Origin: an uncultured Oscillospiraceae bacterium
Lineage (GTDB): Bacteria > Bacillota > Clostridia > Oscillospirales > Ruminococcaceae
Assembly (NCBI GenBank): GCA_910586535.1
Contig: CAJUHS010000006.1
Location: forward strand, 66,499 to 130,498
DNA: 64,000 nucleotides
Reading direction: 5' to 3'
In this document: positions 42,758-51,100 of the stretch, piece after piece
Position numbering within the stretch: the first letter of the stretch is position 1
Layout: every line of letters begins with the position of its first letter
The notes under the pieces: generated by a model
Told to the model about the DNA's origin: nothing
Database searches by the model: none
Seen by the model: only the letters and a program-made list of their open reading frames with translations
Made by a program: the position numbers and the translations under genes

Positions 42758-42978
42758 TATCAGATTTCCTCCTTGTAAGTGGTAAATGTTCCCACACCGG
42801 GGACTCGTATACTAAAATTTTATCAGCGTTCAGACAAAGTTTTCGCAAAAATCTATAAATACAGGCTTCTGCTTAATTTTTTGTACGCTTTTTCGATAGA
42901 ATTTCAGTATTAGCGGAATTATATCCTCCCACTAAACGCAAGATGAACCGGAGACAAAATTCGGAAAATATTTCTTTT

Positions 42979-43003
42979 CCGCGCTCCGAAAGCATCCGCC
43001 GCA
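42979..43003 (-). repeat. Shared intergenic element, copy B (after rplK)
   Basis: It begins CCGCGCTCCGAAAGCATCCG (plus-strand reading). A hairpin CGGAAAA/TTTTCCG (42962-42980) directly follows on the minus strand and could terminate or process the rplK mRNA. Confidence 0.5.
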
Positions 43004-43036
43004 AATTAATTGCCGGTTATTCGCTGACTGCAATTA

Positions 43037-43462
43037 TCAGTCAACTACTTCAACGCCCATAGAACGGCAGGTACCCGCGATCATGCTCATTGCGGATTCC
43101 ACGTTTGCCGCGTTAAGATCGGGCATTTTGGTCTCAGCGATCTTCTTGATCTGCTCCTTGGTGATCTTTCCGACCTTAGTCTTGTTGGGGACTCCCGAGC
43201 CGCTTTCAAGACCGATAGCCTTCTTGATAAGAACCGCTGCCGGCGGAGTCTTTGTGATAAAGCTGAATGAACGGTCAGCGTAAACTGTAATAACTACAGG
43301 GATAATAAGACCGATATCGTTCTTTGTTCTCTCGTTGAATTCCTTTGTAAAAGCCATGATATTAACGCCGTGCTGACCGAGAGCAGGTCCTACAGGCGGA
43401 GCGGGCGTAGCCTTTCCCGCTGCGATCTGAAGCTTGATTAAGCCAACTACTTTCTGTGCCAT
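43037..43462 (-). CDS. rplK: 50S ribosomal protein L11
   Basis: A 141-residue protein: 'KLQIAAGKATPAPPVGPALG', 'GVNIMAFTKEFN', 'FITKTPPAAVLIKKA' and 'AGTCRSMGVEV'. The start ATG 43462 has AAAGGAA eight bases upstream; an in-frame ATG at 43471 is too close to that site. L11 forms the GTPase-associated centre. It is located 199 bases after nusG, with hairpins in between. Confidence 0.97.
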   Translation of the reverse strand: MAQKVVGLIKLQIAAGKATPAPPVGPALGQHGVNIMAFTKEFNERTKNDIGLIIPVVITVYADRSFSFITKTPPAAVLIKKAIGLESGSGVPNKTKVGKITKEQIKKIAETKMPDLNAANVESAMSMIAGTCRSMGVEVVD

Positions 43463-43485
43463 TATAATCATTCCTTTCTGAGTTT

Positions 43486-43617
43486 TGCAGTTTCCGGGGC
43501 AACTATACCGAACCGGAAATTACGGACGCGCTCATGGAAGCCTGCTCACAGGAGTATTCTCACAAAAGCCTATCCGAAAAGAAAACCCGTCGCTCCGTAT
43601 CGTACGGAGCATCCGCA
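43486..43617 (-). other. Hairpins between nusG and rplK, with shared element copy A
   Basis: Two perfect stems: GCTCCGTA/TACGGAGC (43592-43610), followed on the minus strand by a T-rich stretch, and TTTCCGG/CCGGAAA (43486-43514) just before the rplK ribosome site. The first lies within the element shared with the regions after rplK and rplA (43587-43617). They may set relative expression of nusG and rplK or bind L1. Confidence 0.55.
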
Positions 43618-43661
43618 CTTCCAAAATTTTGAATATAAAATATAAAAACGAATTGATAAAG

Positions 43662-44204
43662 TTAAAACTCGTCCGAAACCGCGACCATGGTAATATCCAG
43701 TTCCGCCGAGGTATCCCGTCCGAACATGGAGACCTTGACGTTTACTTTCATATTTTCGGCGTCTATACTTTCGACCTCTCCTACGATACCCTCCATAGGG
43801 CCGGCAGTAATCCTTACCTTATCGCCTGCCTTGAAGTTAACTTCGAGTGACGCAGGCTTAGCGTCCATGTCGATACCCATAGCAGCCGCTTCCTTGTCGG
43901 TAAGCGGAACCGGTTTCGATCCGGGACCCACGAATCCAGTACAGCCTCTGGTGTTTCTCACCACATACCATGAATCGTCTGTGAGAACCATTTTTACCAG
44001 AACGTATCCCGGGAAGACTTTTCTTTCGACCTCGTGCATCTTATTCTTTTCGTTCATTTCCATTACCAGTTCGGTAGGGACGCGGACTTCCTGAATAAGA
44101 TCATGAAGCTTGCGGTTGTCAACGACTTTCATGATCGTCTGTGCGACCTTATTCTCATAACCGGAATAAGTGTGAATGACATACCATTTTGCCGATTCTG
44201 ACAT
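43662..44204 (-). CDS. nusG: Transcription elongation/antitermination factor NusG
   Basis: A 180-residue protein. The NGN domain has 'KWYVIHTYSGYENKVAQTI' and 'FPGYVLVKMVL...NTRGCTGFVG'; the C-terminal KOW domain has 'FKAGDKVRITAGPMEGIVGEV'. It binds RNA polymerase and couples it to ribosomes or Rho. Standard position after secE (130-base gap). Confidence 0.96.
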   Translation of the reverse strand: MSESAKWYVIHTYSGYENKVAQTIMKVVDNRKLHDLIQEVRVPTELVMEMNEKNKMHEVERKVFPGYVLVKMVLTDDSWYVVRNTRGCTGFVGPGSKPVPLTDKEAAAMGIDMDAKPASLEVNFKAGDKVRITAGPMEGIVGEVESIDAENMKVNVKVSMFGRDTSAELDITMVAVSDEF

Positions 44205-44334
44205 AATTAATGACCATTCCTTCCCTCGCGGAGGCAGAGATCTCAGAGGCAGGAGGCAGGAACAGTCCTGAATATTGTCCTCCGCATAGTCCGTTCTCCG
44301 TCCTCACGGTTTCCTCTGTTTTACGCTTGAGGGA

Positions 44335-44652
44335 TCAGCCGCCCGCCTTAGCCGCAAGATTGATCAGCGCAGTAAGGGCGCTGTCGATCCCGAATATGAC
44401 GATACCGCTTGCGCACATTCCCACAAGAACCACAAACGTGTTGTTTACGACCTTTCTCCATGAAGGCCATGTGACTTTTTTAATCTCGCTCTTTAAGTCC
44501 TTGAAATATTTGACCGCTCCGCCGGGCTTTTTCGCGCCTTTTTTTCCGTTAGCCTTTGATTTTTCGCGGTCGTTCACTATCTTGTTAGCTTTAGCCTCAG
44601 CCCGGGAGACAATAGAGTTCTTCTTGGACTTGCTGTTTTTAGCGTCAGCCAT
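44335..44652 (-). CDS. secE: Preprotein translocase subunit SecE
   Basis: A 105-residue protein. The N-terminal half is Lys/Ser-rich and probably disordered (longer than the 60-residue minimal SecE). The conserved 'VKYFKDLKSEIKKVTWPSWR' and a single C-terminal transmembrane helix (about 75-98) follow. ATG 44652 is preferred, with GGTGCGGAG upstream; the frame extends to a GTG at 44661. It is part of SecYEG and lies 14 bases after rpmG. Confidence 0.95.
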   Translation of the reverse strand: MADAKNSKSKKNSIVSRAEAKANKIVNDREKSKANGKKGAKKPGGAVKYFKDLKSEIKKVTWPSWRKVVNNTFVVLVGMCASGIVIFGIDSALTALINLAAKAGG

Positions 44653-44666
44653 TCTCCGCACCTCTC

Positions 44667-44816
44667 TTACTTAGTTTCTTTGTGAAGAGTATGCTTTCTG
44701 CAGAACTTACAGTACTTGTTCATTTCAAGCCTGTCCGGATCGTTCTTCTTGTTTTTCTTGGTATTGTAGTTGCGCTGTTTGCACTCCGTACAAGCCAATG
44801 TAATTTTTACTCTCAT
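44667..44816 (-). CDS. rpmG: 50S ribosomal protein L33 (zinc-binding type)
   Basis: A 49-residue protein with 'MRVKITLACTECKQRNYNT' and CKFC, so all four zinc cysteines of the C+ type are present. ATG 44816 has AGGAGG seven bases upstream. The same frame is open far upstream, but that stretch is leader sequence. First gene of the rpmG-secE-nusG-rplK-rplA cluster. Confidence 0.95.
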   Translation of the reverse strand: MRVKITLACTECKQRNYNTKKNKKNDPDRLEMNKYCKFCRKHTLHKETK

Positions 44817-45157
44817 ATCGGCACCTCCTATTAGATTAACGATACAACGGCCTCTTACTTTCACGGGAAACATGGAATAACCGAAATTACGCACAATGCA
44901 AAATGTCAGATGACAAAAGCTTGCTGTTCGCAAACAAGACATTTTCCTCTCTGATACTTTATCCGTACGTGTTTTGCGGTTTTCCGCACCCTTAGTCAAA
45001 GCCGGCACCGTTTGCGTTTTCGCAGGGGACGTATTTCCCCTGTGCCTCCCTCTGTGGCTTGGCTCGGGCTGACTCGCAGGAGCCTTGCTGAGAGACCGAT
45101 TTTTACTCATAACCGCTCATAAAAAAGAGCGCAAAAAAATAAGCCTCTGCAAGAGGT
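44817..45157 (-). other. Long leader upstream of rpmG
   Basis: About 340 bases between the promoter and rpmG. The rpmG frame stays open for 98 codons here, but the peptide (Ser/Pro/His/Arg/Lys-rich) looks like no L33 extension. The sequence is richer in GC than other intergenic DNA and contains several stems (for example GGGGA at 45027 against TCCCC at 45036). It may be a regulatory leader or an inserted repeat. Confidence 0.5.
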
Positions 45158-45163
45158 AATATT

Positions 45164-45193
45164 ATTATACCTCATTGCACAGGCTTTTGTCAA
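45164..45193 (-). promoter_or_regulatory. Promoter of the rpmG-secE-nusG-rplKA cluster
   Basis: On the minus strand, TTGACA (45188-45193), 18 bases, TATAAT (45164-45169). The promoter lies in one arm of an imperfect inverted repeat: AAGCCTCTGCAAGAGGTAAT at 45141-45160 mirrors 45164-45186. Confidence 0.8.
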
Positions 45194-45219
45194 GTGCTTT
45201 TTCAAAATTTGCAAATTTT

Positions 45220-45630
45220 TTATTTATTCCCCGAACCGACGCTGATACGGTTCAAAGCTCTCTGGAGCTTTAACTCGGCAAGATCGAGCTGATGCTTGTC
45301 TTGCTGCTCCTTAAGGCGACGTCTTGCGTCCTCCTCGGAGCGTTTTGCCCAGTCAAGGTCGATCTCGTCCGCCCATTCCACGGCGTTTGCAAGGATAGAC
45401 ACCTTGTTTCCTCCGACTTTGAGCAGTCCCGTGGAAATAGCCGCGACCCTCCAGCTGCCGTCCTCCTGCATTACTTTAAGGGGTCCCGAAGGCAGGTCGG
45501 CTACCAGACTTGTGTGATTCGCAAGTATTCCTATGTCGCCCTCCGTTGTGCGGACTATTATCTGAGACGTTTCACCGTCGAAAAAAATCTTTTCGGGCGT
45601 TACTACGCTGAGCGAAAATGAAGCTGCCAT
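45220..45630 (-). CDS. atpC: ATP synthase epsilon subunit
   Basis: A 136-residue protein: N-terminal beta-sandwich ('FSLSVVTPEKIFFDGE', 'GDIGILANHTSLVADL') and C-terminal helical hairpin ('EDARRRLKEQ'). It couples the gamma stalk to the c ring and inhibits hydrolysis. ATG 45630 is spaced nine bases from GGAG; ATG 45636 is too close. Last gene of the atp operon. Confidence 0.94.
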   Translation of the reverse strand: MAASFSLSVVTPEKIFFDGETSQIIVRTTEGDIGILANHTSLVADLPSGPLKVMQEDGSWRVAAISTGLLKVGGNKVSILANAVEWADEIDLDWAKRSEEDARRRLKEQQDKHQLDLAELKLQRALNRISVGSGNK

Positions 45631-45651
45631 AAACATGACTCCTTTCCGCCG

Positions 45652-47055
45652 TTAAGCGTTTTCTGCGCTTTTAGCTTTTTCAACCACTTCGTCAATGGTA
45701 CCCGCAAACAGGAATGCGGATTCGGGCAGATCGTCGTGAACTCCCTCAATGATCTCCTTGAAGCCGCGGATAGTTTCCTTAAGAGGAACATACTTGCCCT
45801 GCATACCGGTAAACTGCTCCGCAACGCTGAAAGGCTGAGACAGGAAACGCTGTATCTTTCTCGCTCTGGAAACGGTCAGCTTATCCTCGTCGGAAAGTTC
45901 GTCCATGCCCATGATAGCGATGATATCCTGAAGCTCCTTGTACCTCTGGAGAATGTTCTGTACCGAACGTGCTACCTCGTAGTGCTCCTGACCCACGATA
46001 TCGGGAGAAAGAATCCTGGATGTTGAATCAAGCGGGTCTACCGCAGGGTAGATACCCAGCGAAGCAATGTTTCTTGAAAGCGTGGTAGTTGCGTCAAGGT
46101 GCGCAAACGTAGTCGCGGGAGCGGGGTCTGTCAGGTCGTCGGCAGGAACGTATACAGCCTGTACCGATGTGATAGAACCCTTGTTTGTGGAGGTGATCCT
46201 CTCCTGCAATGCGCCCATTTCAGTAGCAAGGGTAGGCTGATAGCCAACTGCGGAGGGCATACGTCCCAGAAGCGCGGAAACCTCCGATCCCGCCTGTGTG
46301 AAACGGAAGATGTTGTCGATGAACAGAAGCACGTCCTGTCCCTCAACGTCACGGAAATACTCCGCCATTGTAAGTCCTGAAAGACCTACTCTCATTCTTG
46401 CTCCGGGAGGTTCGTTCATCTGACCGTAAACAAGAACGGTCTTGTCGATAACTCCCGACTCAGTCATTTCGTTGTAGAGGTCATTGCCCTCACGGGTACG
46501 CTCTCCAACGCCTGTGAAAACGGAAATGCCGTTATGCTCGTTTGCGATGTTGTTGATAAGCTCTTGAATAAGAACCGTTTTGCCAACGCCCGCGCCTCCG
46601 AACAGACCGATCTTACCGCCCTTAAGGTAGGGGCAGATAAGGTCGATTACCTTGATACCAGTTTCCAGTATCTCGTTTGAAGCTGTCTGCTCCTCGTATG
46701 CGGGAGGCTCTCTGTGGATAGCCCATCTTTCCCCGGACTGCGGGGCGGGCTTATTGTCAACGGGTTCACCCAGCAGATTGAAAATCCTTCCCAGAGTTTC
46801 ATTGCCCACGGGAACGGTGATAGGCGAACCTGTGTCAACCGCTTCAACGCCTCTTACAAGACCGTCGGTGGAAGCCATGGCGATGCATCTTACAACGTCG
46901 TCGCCTATATGCTGCGCGACCTCGCAGATAAGGGGCTTGCCGTTAAGCTCTATTTCTATTGCATTCAAAAGATTCGGAAGGTTTTCCTTTGTAAACTGGA
47001 TATCGACTACCGCGCCGATGATCTGAACAACCTTGCCGATATTTTTCTGCGGCAT
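45652..47055 (-). CDS. atpD: ATP synthase beta subunit
   Basis: A 467-residue protein with P-loop GGAGVGKTVLIQ, 'VGERTREGNDLYNEM' carrying the catalytic Glu, and 'YVPADDLTDPAPATTFAHLD' split across the DELSEED-proximal region. Catalytic subunit of F1. It follows atpG by 69 bases and precedes atpC by 15. Confidence 0.97.
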   Translation of the reverse strand: MPQKNIGKVVQIIGAVVDIQFTKENLPNLLNAIEIELNGKPLICEVAQHIGDDVVRCIAMASTDGLVRGVEAVDTGSPITVPVGNETLGRIFNLLGEPVDNKPAPQSGERWAIHREPPAYEEQTASNEILETGIKVIDLICPYLKGGKIGLFGGAGVGKTVLIQELINNIANEHNGISVFTGVGERTREGNDLYNEMTESGVIDKTVLVYGQMNEPPGARMRVGLSGLTMAEYFRDVEGQDVLLFIDNIFRFTQAGSEVSALLGRMPSAVGYQPTLATEMGALQERITSTNKGSITSVQAVYVPADDLTDPAPATTFAHLDATTTLSRNIASLGIYPAVDPLDSTSRILSPDIVGQEHYEVARSVQNILQRYKELQDIIAIMGMDELSDEDKLTVSRARKIQRFLSQPFSVAEQFTGMQGKYVPLKETIRGFKEIIEGVHDDLPESAFLFAGTIDEVVEKAKSAENA

Positions 47056-47124
47056 TTACATAATCAATCCTTTCCGTAACCTCCGCTCCGCTCGGGAACG
47101 GAAGCTTTTTGTTGGCGCGCGGAA

Positions 47125-48009
47125 CTATTCCTGCGCCGCCGCGCCGCCTACGATCTCGGTGATCTCCTGGGTAATGGACGCCTGACGGGCACGGTTGTAC
47201 ATCAGCGACAGACCGGAGATCATTTCTCCCGCGTTGTCCGAAGCGTTTTCCATAGCTATGCGGCGCGCAGCCTGCTCGGAAGCGAAGCTGTCCACCACGG
47301 CGCAGAAGATCATACCGGTAATGTACTTTGGAACAATCGCGTCAAAAACCGATTCGGGAGACGGTTCGTATACGGGAAGCTCCCTGACCTTTGATTTTTC
47401 TTTGCCGTCTGAGTCCTTTCCGCTTTGAACATCCATGGGAAGCATGGACAGAGCTTCAGCCTGCTGGAGCAAAGGGGAAACGTATTCCGTGTGGAAAAGC
47501 TCCACCTTGTCTATCTCGCCGCTTACAAAATTCTGCATTATGATGTCGGAAATATCCGCCGCGTGGTGTATTTTAAGGCTTTCCGCGATATTGGGATAAC
47601 TGCCAAAAAGTTCGTATCCGCGCTTTGTGAAGTACTCAACGGATTTCTTGCCGACAGCGAGTATCTTCACCTCCGACGAGCCTTTAAGCTCGTCGATACG
47701 CGTCTGAGCAAGCTTTAAAATATTGGAGTTAAAGCCTCCAGCAAGACCTCTGTCTCCGGCAATGACCACCAGCAGAACGGTTTTTGCGTCGCGTTTTTTT
47801 GTATACTGTGAGAAGAAGCCGGGGTTTTCCGACTGTATCTCGCACATAGTATCATACAGGGCATTAAAGTAGGGACGGGCGTTGTCCGCCTTTTCCTTGG
47901 CTTTTCTCAGCTTTGAAGAAGCCACCAGCTCCATCGCCTTGGTGATCTGCATGGTGGACTCCACGCTTTTGATACGCCTTTTAATGTCCTTCATATTACC
48001 GCTTGCCAA
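47125..48009 (-). CDS. atpG: ATP synthase gamma subunit
   Basis: A 294-residue central stalk subunit. N-terminal helix 'KDIKRRIKSVESTMQITKAM' and C-terminal helix 'GEMISGLSLMYNRARQASIT' form the coiled coil. The start is TTG 48009, because AGGAGG lies seven bases upstream, whereas the in-frame ATG at 47994 has no site. An insert around 'QSGKDSDGKEKSKVREL' is slightly longer than usual. Confidence 0.95.
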   Translation of the reverse strand: MASGNMKDIKRRIKSVESTMQITKAMELVASSKLRKAKEKADNARPYFNALYDTMCEIQSENPGFFSQYTKKRDAKTVLLVVIAGDRGLAGGFNSNILKLAQTRIDELKGSSEVKILAVGKKSVEYFTKRGYELFGSYPNIAESLKIHHAADISDIIMQNFVSGEIDKVELFHTEYVSPLLQQAEALSMLPMDVQSGKDSDGKEKSKVRELPVYEPSPESVFDAIVPKYITGMIFCAVVDSFASEQAARRIAMENASDNAGEMISGLSLMYNRARQASITQEITEIVGGAAAQE

Positions 48010-48045
48010 CGGACACCCTCCTTTCTCATATCGTTTCGGGGCAAA

Positions 48046-49560
48046 TTACTTGTCCGCAAGGAATTTCTTTACAAATTCAGCGATAGTCTCCTTGAGAGCC
48101 TCTTCGTTTTCCTTTGTAAGATCCTTCGTTTCCCTGATCGAAGCGATAACGTCGGGGTGTGCCTCGTCGGTATAGTCAAACAGCTCCTTTTCAAACTCGG
48201 AAACAAGCTCGAGGGGGATATCCTTAAGGTAGCCGTGAGTTACCGCGTATATGATGAGCACCTGATGCTCAACGGTAAGGGGCGTGTTCCGTCCCTGTTT
48301 GAGAACTTCAACAACTCTTTCGCCCAGCGCAAGACGGTCCTTAGTATCCTTATCCAGATCGGAGCCGAACTGCGAGAAGGACTGGAGCTCGCGGTACTGG
48401 GAATAGGTCAGCTTCAGAGAGCCGGAAACCTTTTTCATAGCCTTTATCTGAGCCGCGCCGCCTACACGGGAAACCGAGATACCGGGGTTTACCGCGGGGC
48501 GAACGCCCGAGTTGAACAGGTCTGTTTCCAGGAATATCTGACCGTCGGTAATGGAAATTACGTTGGTGGGGATATAAGCGGAAACGTCGCCGGCCTGGGT
48601 CTCGATGATAGGCAGAGCTGTCAGAGAGCCGCCGCCGTAATTCTCGTTAAGGTTGCATGCGCGCTCCAGCAGACGGGAGTGGAGATAGAAAACGTCTCCG
48701 GGGTAAGCCTCACGTCCCGGCGGTCTTTTAAGAAGCAGCGAGAGCGTTCGGTATGCCACCGCGTGCTTTGAAAGATCATCGTAAATACAGAGTACGTCCT
48801 TGCCCTGCTCCAGGAAATATTCACCCATTGCACAGCCCGAATAGGGAGCGATGTACTGCAAAGGAGCAAGCTCAGAAGCGGTAGCGGAAACTACGATAGT
48901 GTAGTCCATAGCCCCGTTCTTTTCGAGGGTGTCAACAACGTTTGCGACTGTGGAACGCTTCTGTCCGATAGCGACGTAGATACAGATAACGTCCTGACCC
49001 TTCTGATTAATAATAGTATCCAGCGCGATAGCTGTTTTACCCGTCTGGCGGTCGCCGATGATGAGCTCACGCTGACCGCGTCCGATAGGTATCATGGAGT
49101 CGATAGCCTTGATACCGGTCTGGAGAGGTCTGTTTACGGATTTTCTTGTGATAATGCCCGGAGCGATACGCTCGATAGGCATGGTTTTGTCGGTAAGGAT
49201 CGCTCCCTTGCCGTCGATAGGCTGACCCAGGGAGTTTACAACTCTTCCCAGCAGCTCGTCGCCCACAGGGACAGATACGATCCTGCCTGTGCTTTTAACG
49301 GAGTCGCCCTCCTTGATGTCGGCGTCCGAGCCCAGCATAACTGCGCCTACGAAGCCGCGTTCAAGGTTGAGTGCCATTGCGCTCACTCCGTTTTCAAATT
49401 CCAGCAGTTCTCCCGACATACATTTTTCAAGACCGTGAATCCTTGCGATACCGTCGCCCACCGTAACAACGGTGCCCACGTCGGCAAGTTCGATCTTGGA
49501 CTGATAATTCTTTATCTGATCCTTGATTATGCCTGTAATTTCATCGGGGCGTAAATCCAT
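48046..49560 (-). CDS. atpA: ATP synthase alpha subunit
   Basis: A 504-residue protein with P-loop GDRQTGKTAIALD, 'YVAIGQKRSTVANV', and the arginine-finger region 'PAVNPGISVSRVGGAAQ'. Regulatory/nucleotide-binding subunit of F1. Position atpH-atpA-atpG is standard. Confidence 0.97.
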   Translation of the reverse strand: MDLRPDEITGIIKDQIKNYQSKIELADVGTVVTVGDGIARIHGLEKCMSGELLEFENGVSAMALNLERGFVGAVMLGSDADIKEGDSVKSTGRIVSVPVGDELLGRVVNSLGQPIDGKGAILTDKTMPIERIAPGIITRKSVNRPLQTGIKAIDSMIPIGRGQRELIIGDRQTGKTAIALDTIINQKGQDVICIYVAIGQKRSTVANVVDTLEKNGAMDYTIVVSATASELAPLQYIAPYSGCAMGEYFLEQGKDVLCIYDDLSKHAVAYRTLSLLLKRPPGREAYPGDVFYLHSRLLERACNLNENYGGGSLTALPIIETQAGDVSAYIPTNVISITDGQIFLETDLFNSGVRPAVNPGISVSRVGGAAQIKAMKKVSGSLKLTYSQYRELQSFSQFGSDLDKDTKDRLALGERVVEVLKQGRNTPLTVEHQVLIIYAVTHGYLKDIPLELVSEFEKELFDYTDEAHPDVIASIRETKDLTKENEEALKETIAEFVKKFLADK

Positions 49561-49638
49561 TGGAAATAACCATCCTTTCTTGGAGAGACAGCGCGCATGG
49601 TTAAAACGCGTGATATCTCCCGATTTTCATAGTGCAGT

Positions 49639-50181
49639 TCAGGCAATAACGCCCTTGATCTGCTTCTGAATAGCTTCAAGCTTTGACTTGACCGATCCGT
49701 CCATAAGAGTGCCGCCGTAGTTCAGCACTATTCCGCCCATAATGGACGGATCAACGGATTCGTCGAGAATGACCGTCTTTTTGCAGACCGATTCAAGCTT
49801 TGCCTTCAGCTTGCTTCTGAGACCGTCCTCAAGCGGAACGCTTGTAACGACTCTGACTTCGGCAATGTTTTTCATTTCGTACCAGCGGTTCTTATAGTCC
49901 TCGGCTACTGCGGGGACCGCTGCGGCGCGTCCCTTTTCGGTAAGAACGCATAGGAAATTGTAAGTAATGTCCGATACCTTGCCCTTAAAGGCTTTTGCGA
50001 GGATATCCAGCTTTTCCGACGCAGTTACCGTCGGAGCTCCGAGAAGCTTCGGAAATTCGGGGTTATCGCCGAAAATAACCGCCAGAGAGTCCAGCTCTTT
50101 TTTAACCTCGTCCGCGCAGCCCTGTTCGCAGGCAAGCTCGAAAACCGCTTCCGAATATACTTTTTCAACCGTACCCGTCAT
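49639..50181 (-). CDS. atpH: ATP synthase delta subunit
   Basis: A 180-residue F1 delta (OSCP) protein: 'VEKVYSEAVFELA', 'LAVIFGDNPEFPKLLGAPTV' in the N-terminal bundle and 'DESVDPSIMGGIVLNYGGTLMDGSVKSKL' (in two parts) at the C-terminus. It links the peripheral stalk to F1. Confidence 0.95.
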   Translation of the reverse strand: MTGTVEKVYSEAVFELACEQGCADEVKKELDSLAVIFGDNPEFPKLLGAPTVTASEKLDILAKAFKGKVSDITYNFLCVLTEKGRAAAVPAVAEDYKNRWYEMKNIAEVRVVTSVPLEDGLRSKLKAKLESVCKKTVILDESVDPSIMGGIVLNYGGTLMDGSVKSKLEAIQKQIKGVIA

Positions 50182-50221
50182 AAAGACTGTTCCTTTCCCG
50201 AAACGGCTTGCTGATCCGGGA

Positions 50222-50731
50222 TCATTCGCCTATTTCGTCGATAAAGCTCTCGATAAGCTGAGTGTGCGTTTTGGGGTCGATCTCTCTGGAGACAACCTGA
50301 GACGCGATAGACATTGCAATATCGGAGATCTCATCCTTGATCTGGTTGACAGCGCGTTTCTTTTCTTTCTCGATATCTGCGTTCGCCTTGTCCACAATGC
50401 CTTTTGCTTCGTCCCTTGCGTCCGCGATTATCTCGTCGGAACGGGTCTGAGCCTTTCTTGTGGCGTTCTTGACGATCTCAGCCGACTCCTCCTTGGCGGC
50501 GGACAGCTTTTCGGTGTACTCAGCCTCAAGCTGTTTCGCGTTTGACAGCGCGCTGTCGGCGTCCTCGTAGGTTTTTGCCACCTCGGTTTTGCGGGCGTCA
50601 AGCACTGCGTTTACCTTGTCAAACAAAAAATGTTTGAGAACAAGGAACAGAATCAAGGCATTCAAGATCGAACCGACAATGGTTGTAAGATCAATTGAAA
50701 AGAAATCAAAATTACTGTGCATGACCTGCAT
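50222..50731 (-). CDS. atpF: ATP synthase b subunit
   Basis: A 169-residue protein with one N-terminal transmembrane helix (about 15-35) and a long charged coiled coil ('LDARKTEVAKTYEDADSALS', 'AEYTEKLSAAKEESAEIV'). Peripheral stalk. Two starts are possible: ATG 50731, only three bases from AGGAGG, or ATG 50722, twelve bases from it. Confidence 0.94.
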   Translation of the reverse strand: MQVMHSNFDFFSIDLTTIVGSILNALILFLVLKHFLFDKVNAVLDARKTEVAKTYEDADSALSNAKQLEAEYTEKLSAAKEESAEIVKNATRKAQTRSDEIIADARDEAKGIVDKANADIEKEKKRAVNQIKDEISDIAMSIASQVVSREIDPKTHTQLIESFIDEIGE

Positions 50732-50769
50732 CTGCCTCCTATTCCTTAAAATTCCGGCGCGGTTACGCG

Positions 50770-51054
50770 TCAGGTAGTGCCTGTGAGGAACTTGAGGAAC
50801 GGATTTGCAAAAAGCAGAATGATAGCTACGAACAAGCCGTAGATACCGGTAGTCTCCGCAACGGCGCAGCCGATGAACATTGTGGAAGTTGCAGTACTCT
50901 TGATCTCGGGCTGTCTGCCGATAGTTTCGATTGCCTTACCTACAGCGTAGCCTTCACCGATACCGGGTCCGATACCTGCGATCATAGCGAGTCCCGCGCC
51001 GATAGCCTGACCGGCAAGAACGGTCGCCTGTGCGTTTAATAATGCCTCATTCAT
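50770..51054 (-). CDS. atpE: ATP synthase c subunit, predicted Na+-binding
   Basis: A 94-residue hairpin of two transmembrane helices. Helix 1 contains 'AGIGPGIGEGYAVGKAIE' with Glu34 where the sodium-type c subunit of Ilyobacter has Gln32. The loop has RQPE. Helix 2 has V65-A-E67-T68-T69-G-I-Y72, matching the Na+ ligand pattern V-x-E-[ST]-T-x-x-Y. The second carboxylate on helix 1 recalls the two-carboxylate Na+ rotor known from Fusobacterium nucleatum. I predict Na+ coupling; proof needs biochemistry. About ten residues longer than many c subunits. Confidence 0.95.
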   Translation of the reverse strand: MNEALLNAQATVLAGQAIGAGLAMIAGIGPGIGEGYAVGKAIETIGRQPEIKSTATSTMFIGCAVAETTGIYGLFVAIILLFANPFLKFLTGTT

Positions 51055-51100
51055 AAAAGTATACCTCCAAAAAATTTTTTACGGCGTACATAAAAACGCG

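Noticed and set aside
44667..45110. A 147-residue extended L33 protein
   Set aside because: The extension is compositionally odd, and L33 has a strong ribosome site at ATG 44816, so the upstream frame is leader.
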